From Firmicutes bacterium UBA6132 (GTDB lineage: Bacteria > Bacillota_A > Clostridia > Tissierellales > Sedimentibacteraceae), in contig DIVM01000212.1 of NCBI GenBank assembly GCA_002435835.1, forward strand, positions 13,348-19,980: a stretch of 6,633 nt of DNA, read 5' to 3'. The notes under the pieces were generated by a model. It was not told where the DNA came from. It saw only the letters and a list, made by a program, of their open reading frames with translations, and searched no databases. Position numbers and translations under genes: made by a program. Below, one piece after another: positions 6,056 to 6,633 of the stretch. The stretch's first letter is position 1; each line of letters begins with the position of its first letter.

Positions 6056-6633
6056 TTAAAATATGATATTTCCAACAGCTTGTTCAACTGCTTTTACAAG
6101 TGTTCCATTAATTATTAGATTTTCACAATCCTTAATTTCAGGGAAAATCTCTCTATCCTTATCATAATAAGGAATTGTTTTTCTTGTAACTTCATATGCT
6201 GCCGCTGTTCCTTTACCAAGTTGTCCTTTTCCACGTAAATCAATTGCCTGACATGCACACATTAATTCCATAGCTAAAACACGCCTTACATTATTTGTAA
6301 TTTCACGTGCCTTTCTTGCAGCAATAGTCCCCATCGAAACATGATCTTCTTGATTAGCTGAAGAAGGAATACTATCTACGCTTGCAGGATGAGCTAAAAT
6401 TTTATTCTCTGAAACTAATGCTGCAGCAGAATATTGAACAATCATAAAACCAGAATTCAATCCGCCATCTTTAACAAGAAATGCAGGAAGTCCATAGTTT
6501 AATGCAGGATTTACCAGTCTTTCTATTCTACGTTCTGCTACATCTGCAAGTTCTGCAATAGCAATTCCCAAAAAGTCAAAGCTTAATGCCATTGGCTGTC
6601 CATGGAAATTTCCTCCCGAAATAGTTTGTAAAG
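6056..6633 (-). CDS. hutH: Histidine ammonia-lyase (histidase), C-terminal ~191 residues (runs off right edge)
   Basis: Histidase removes ammonia from L-histidine to give trans-urocanate, the first step of the hut pathway, in the cytoplasm. The visible part begins LQTISGGNFHGQPMALSFDF, which holds the conserved SGGNFHG segment near the active site. It continues through ADVAERRIERLVNPALN and LPAFLV, and reaches SSANQEDHVSMGTIAARKA (about residues 91-109 of the fragment), whose Gln-Glu-Asp-His belongs to the active site. The C-terminal helices end in VGNIIF and a TAA at 6056. The Ala-Ser-Gly triad that makes the MIO cofactor would be upstream, outside the window, so its integrity cannot be judged. 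The family is about 510 residues, so roughly 320 are missing to the right. The frame is clean throughout. It is followed 20 nt later by the YjiH-type transporter, almost certainly on the same transcript. Confidence 0.95.
   Translation of the reverse strand, partial: LQTISGGNFHGQPMALSFDFLGIAIAELADVAERRIERLVNPALNYGLPAFLVKDGGLNSGFMIVQYSAAALVSENKILAHPASVDSIPSSANQEDHVSMGTIAARKAREITNNVRRVLAMELMCACQAIDLRGKGQLGKGTAAAYEVTRKTIPYYDKDREIFPEIKDCENLIINGTLVKAVEQAVGNIIF

Overview
The window is AT-rich (low GC, long A/T runs) and every supportable gene lies on the minus strand. The gene content fits a low-GC, probably anaerobic Firmicute of the Clostridia/Tissierellia type: a long-form urocanate hydratase tail, a YjiH-type transporter in a histidine-use operon, a clostridial-style ferredoxin domain and Gram-positive-strength Shine-Dalgarno (SD) sites. 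This assignment is an inference; there is no rRNA or other taxonomic marker.

Read 5'->3' on the minus strand (right to left), the layout is as follows. (1) 6633-6056 is the C-terminal part of histidine ammonia-lyase (HutH). It is followed after 20 nt by a complete YjiH-family/Gate-domain membrane transporter (6035-4686). (2) 4685-4347 holds decayed coding material. (3) 4346-4023 is a 107-codon 3' fragment of urocanate hydratase (HutU) that lacks the NAD-binding body, followed at once by a strong intrinsic terminator (4018-3979). This looks like a hut operon that lost most of hutU by internal deletion but kept its tail and terminator. (4) 3978-3549 is AT-rich and apparently non-coding, with a candidate promoter at its downstream end. 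(5) A small operon follows: a DUF1232/YkvA-like membrane protein (3548-3141), a GNAT acetyltransferase (3103-2633), and a remnant of an iron-sulfur protein (2585-2406 plus an out-of-frame tail at 2386-2261). It ends in a second terminator (2182-2142). (6) 2135-2003 is a compact, relatively GC-rich, hairpin-rich island with a 32-codon open frame; it looks like a dispersed repeat or structured RNA. (7) About 340 nt of AT-rich DNA leads to a candidate promoter and the first 554 codons of glutamate synthase large subunit (gltB, 1662-1), which runs off the left edge.

Functionally, HutH converts histidine to urocanate and ammonia, and the co-transcribed transporter probably moves histidine or a related compound. 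HutU, the next step, is broken here, so the pathway must continue with a hutU elsewhere or stop at urocanate. GltB makes glutamate from glutamine and 2-oxoglutarate. No mobile-element gene, CRISPR, tRNA or rRNA was found. The most notable features are the remnants, the truncated hut operon and the structured island; no clearly new multi-gene system is evident.
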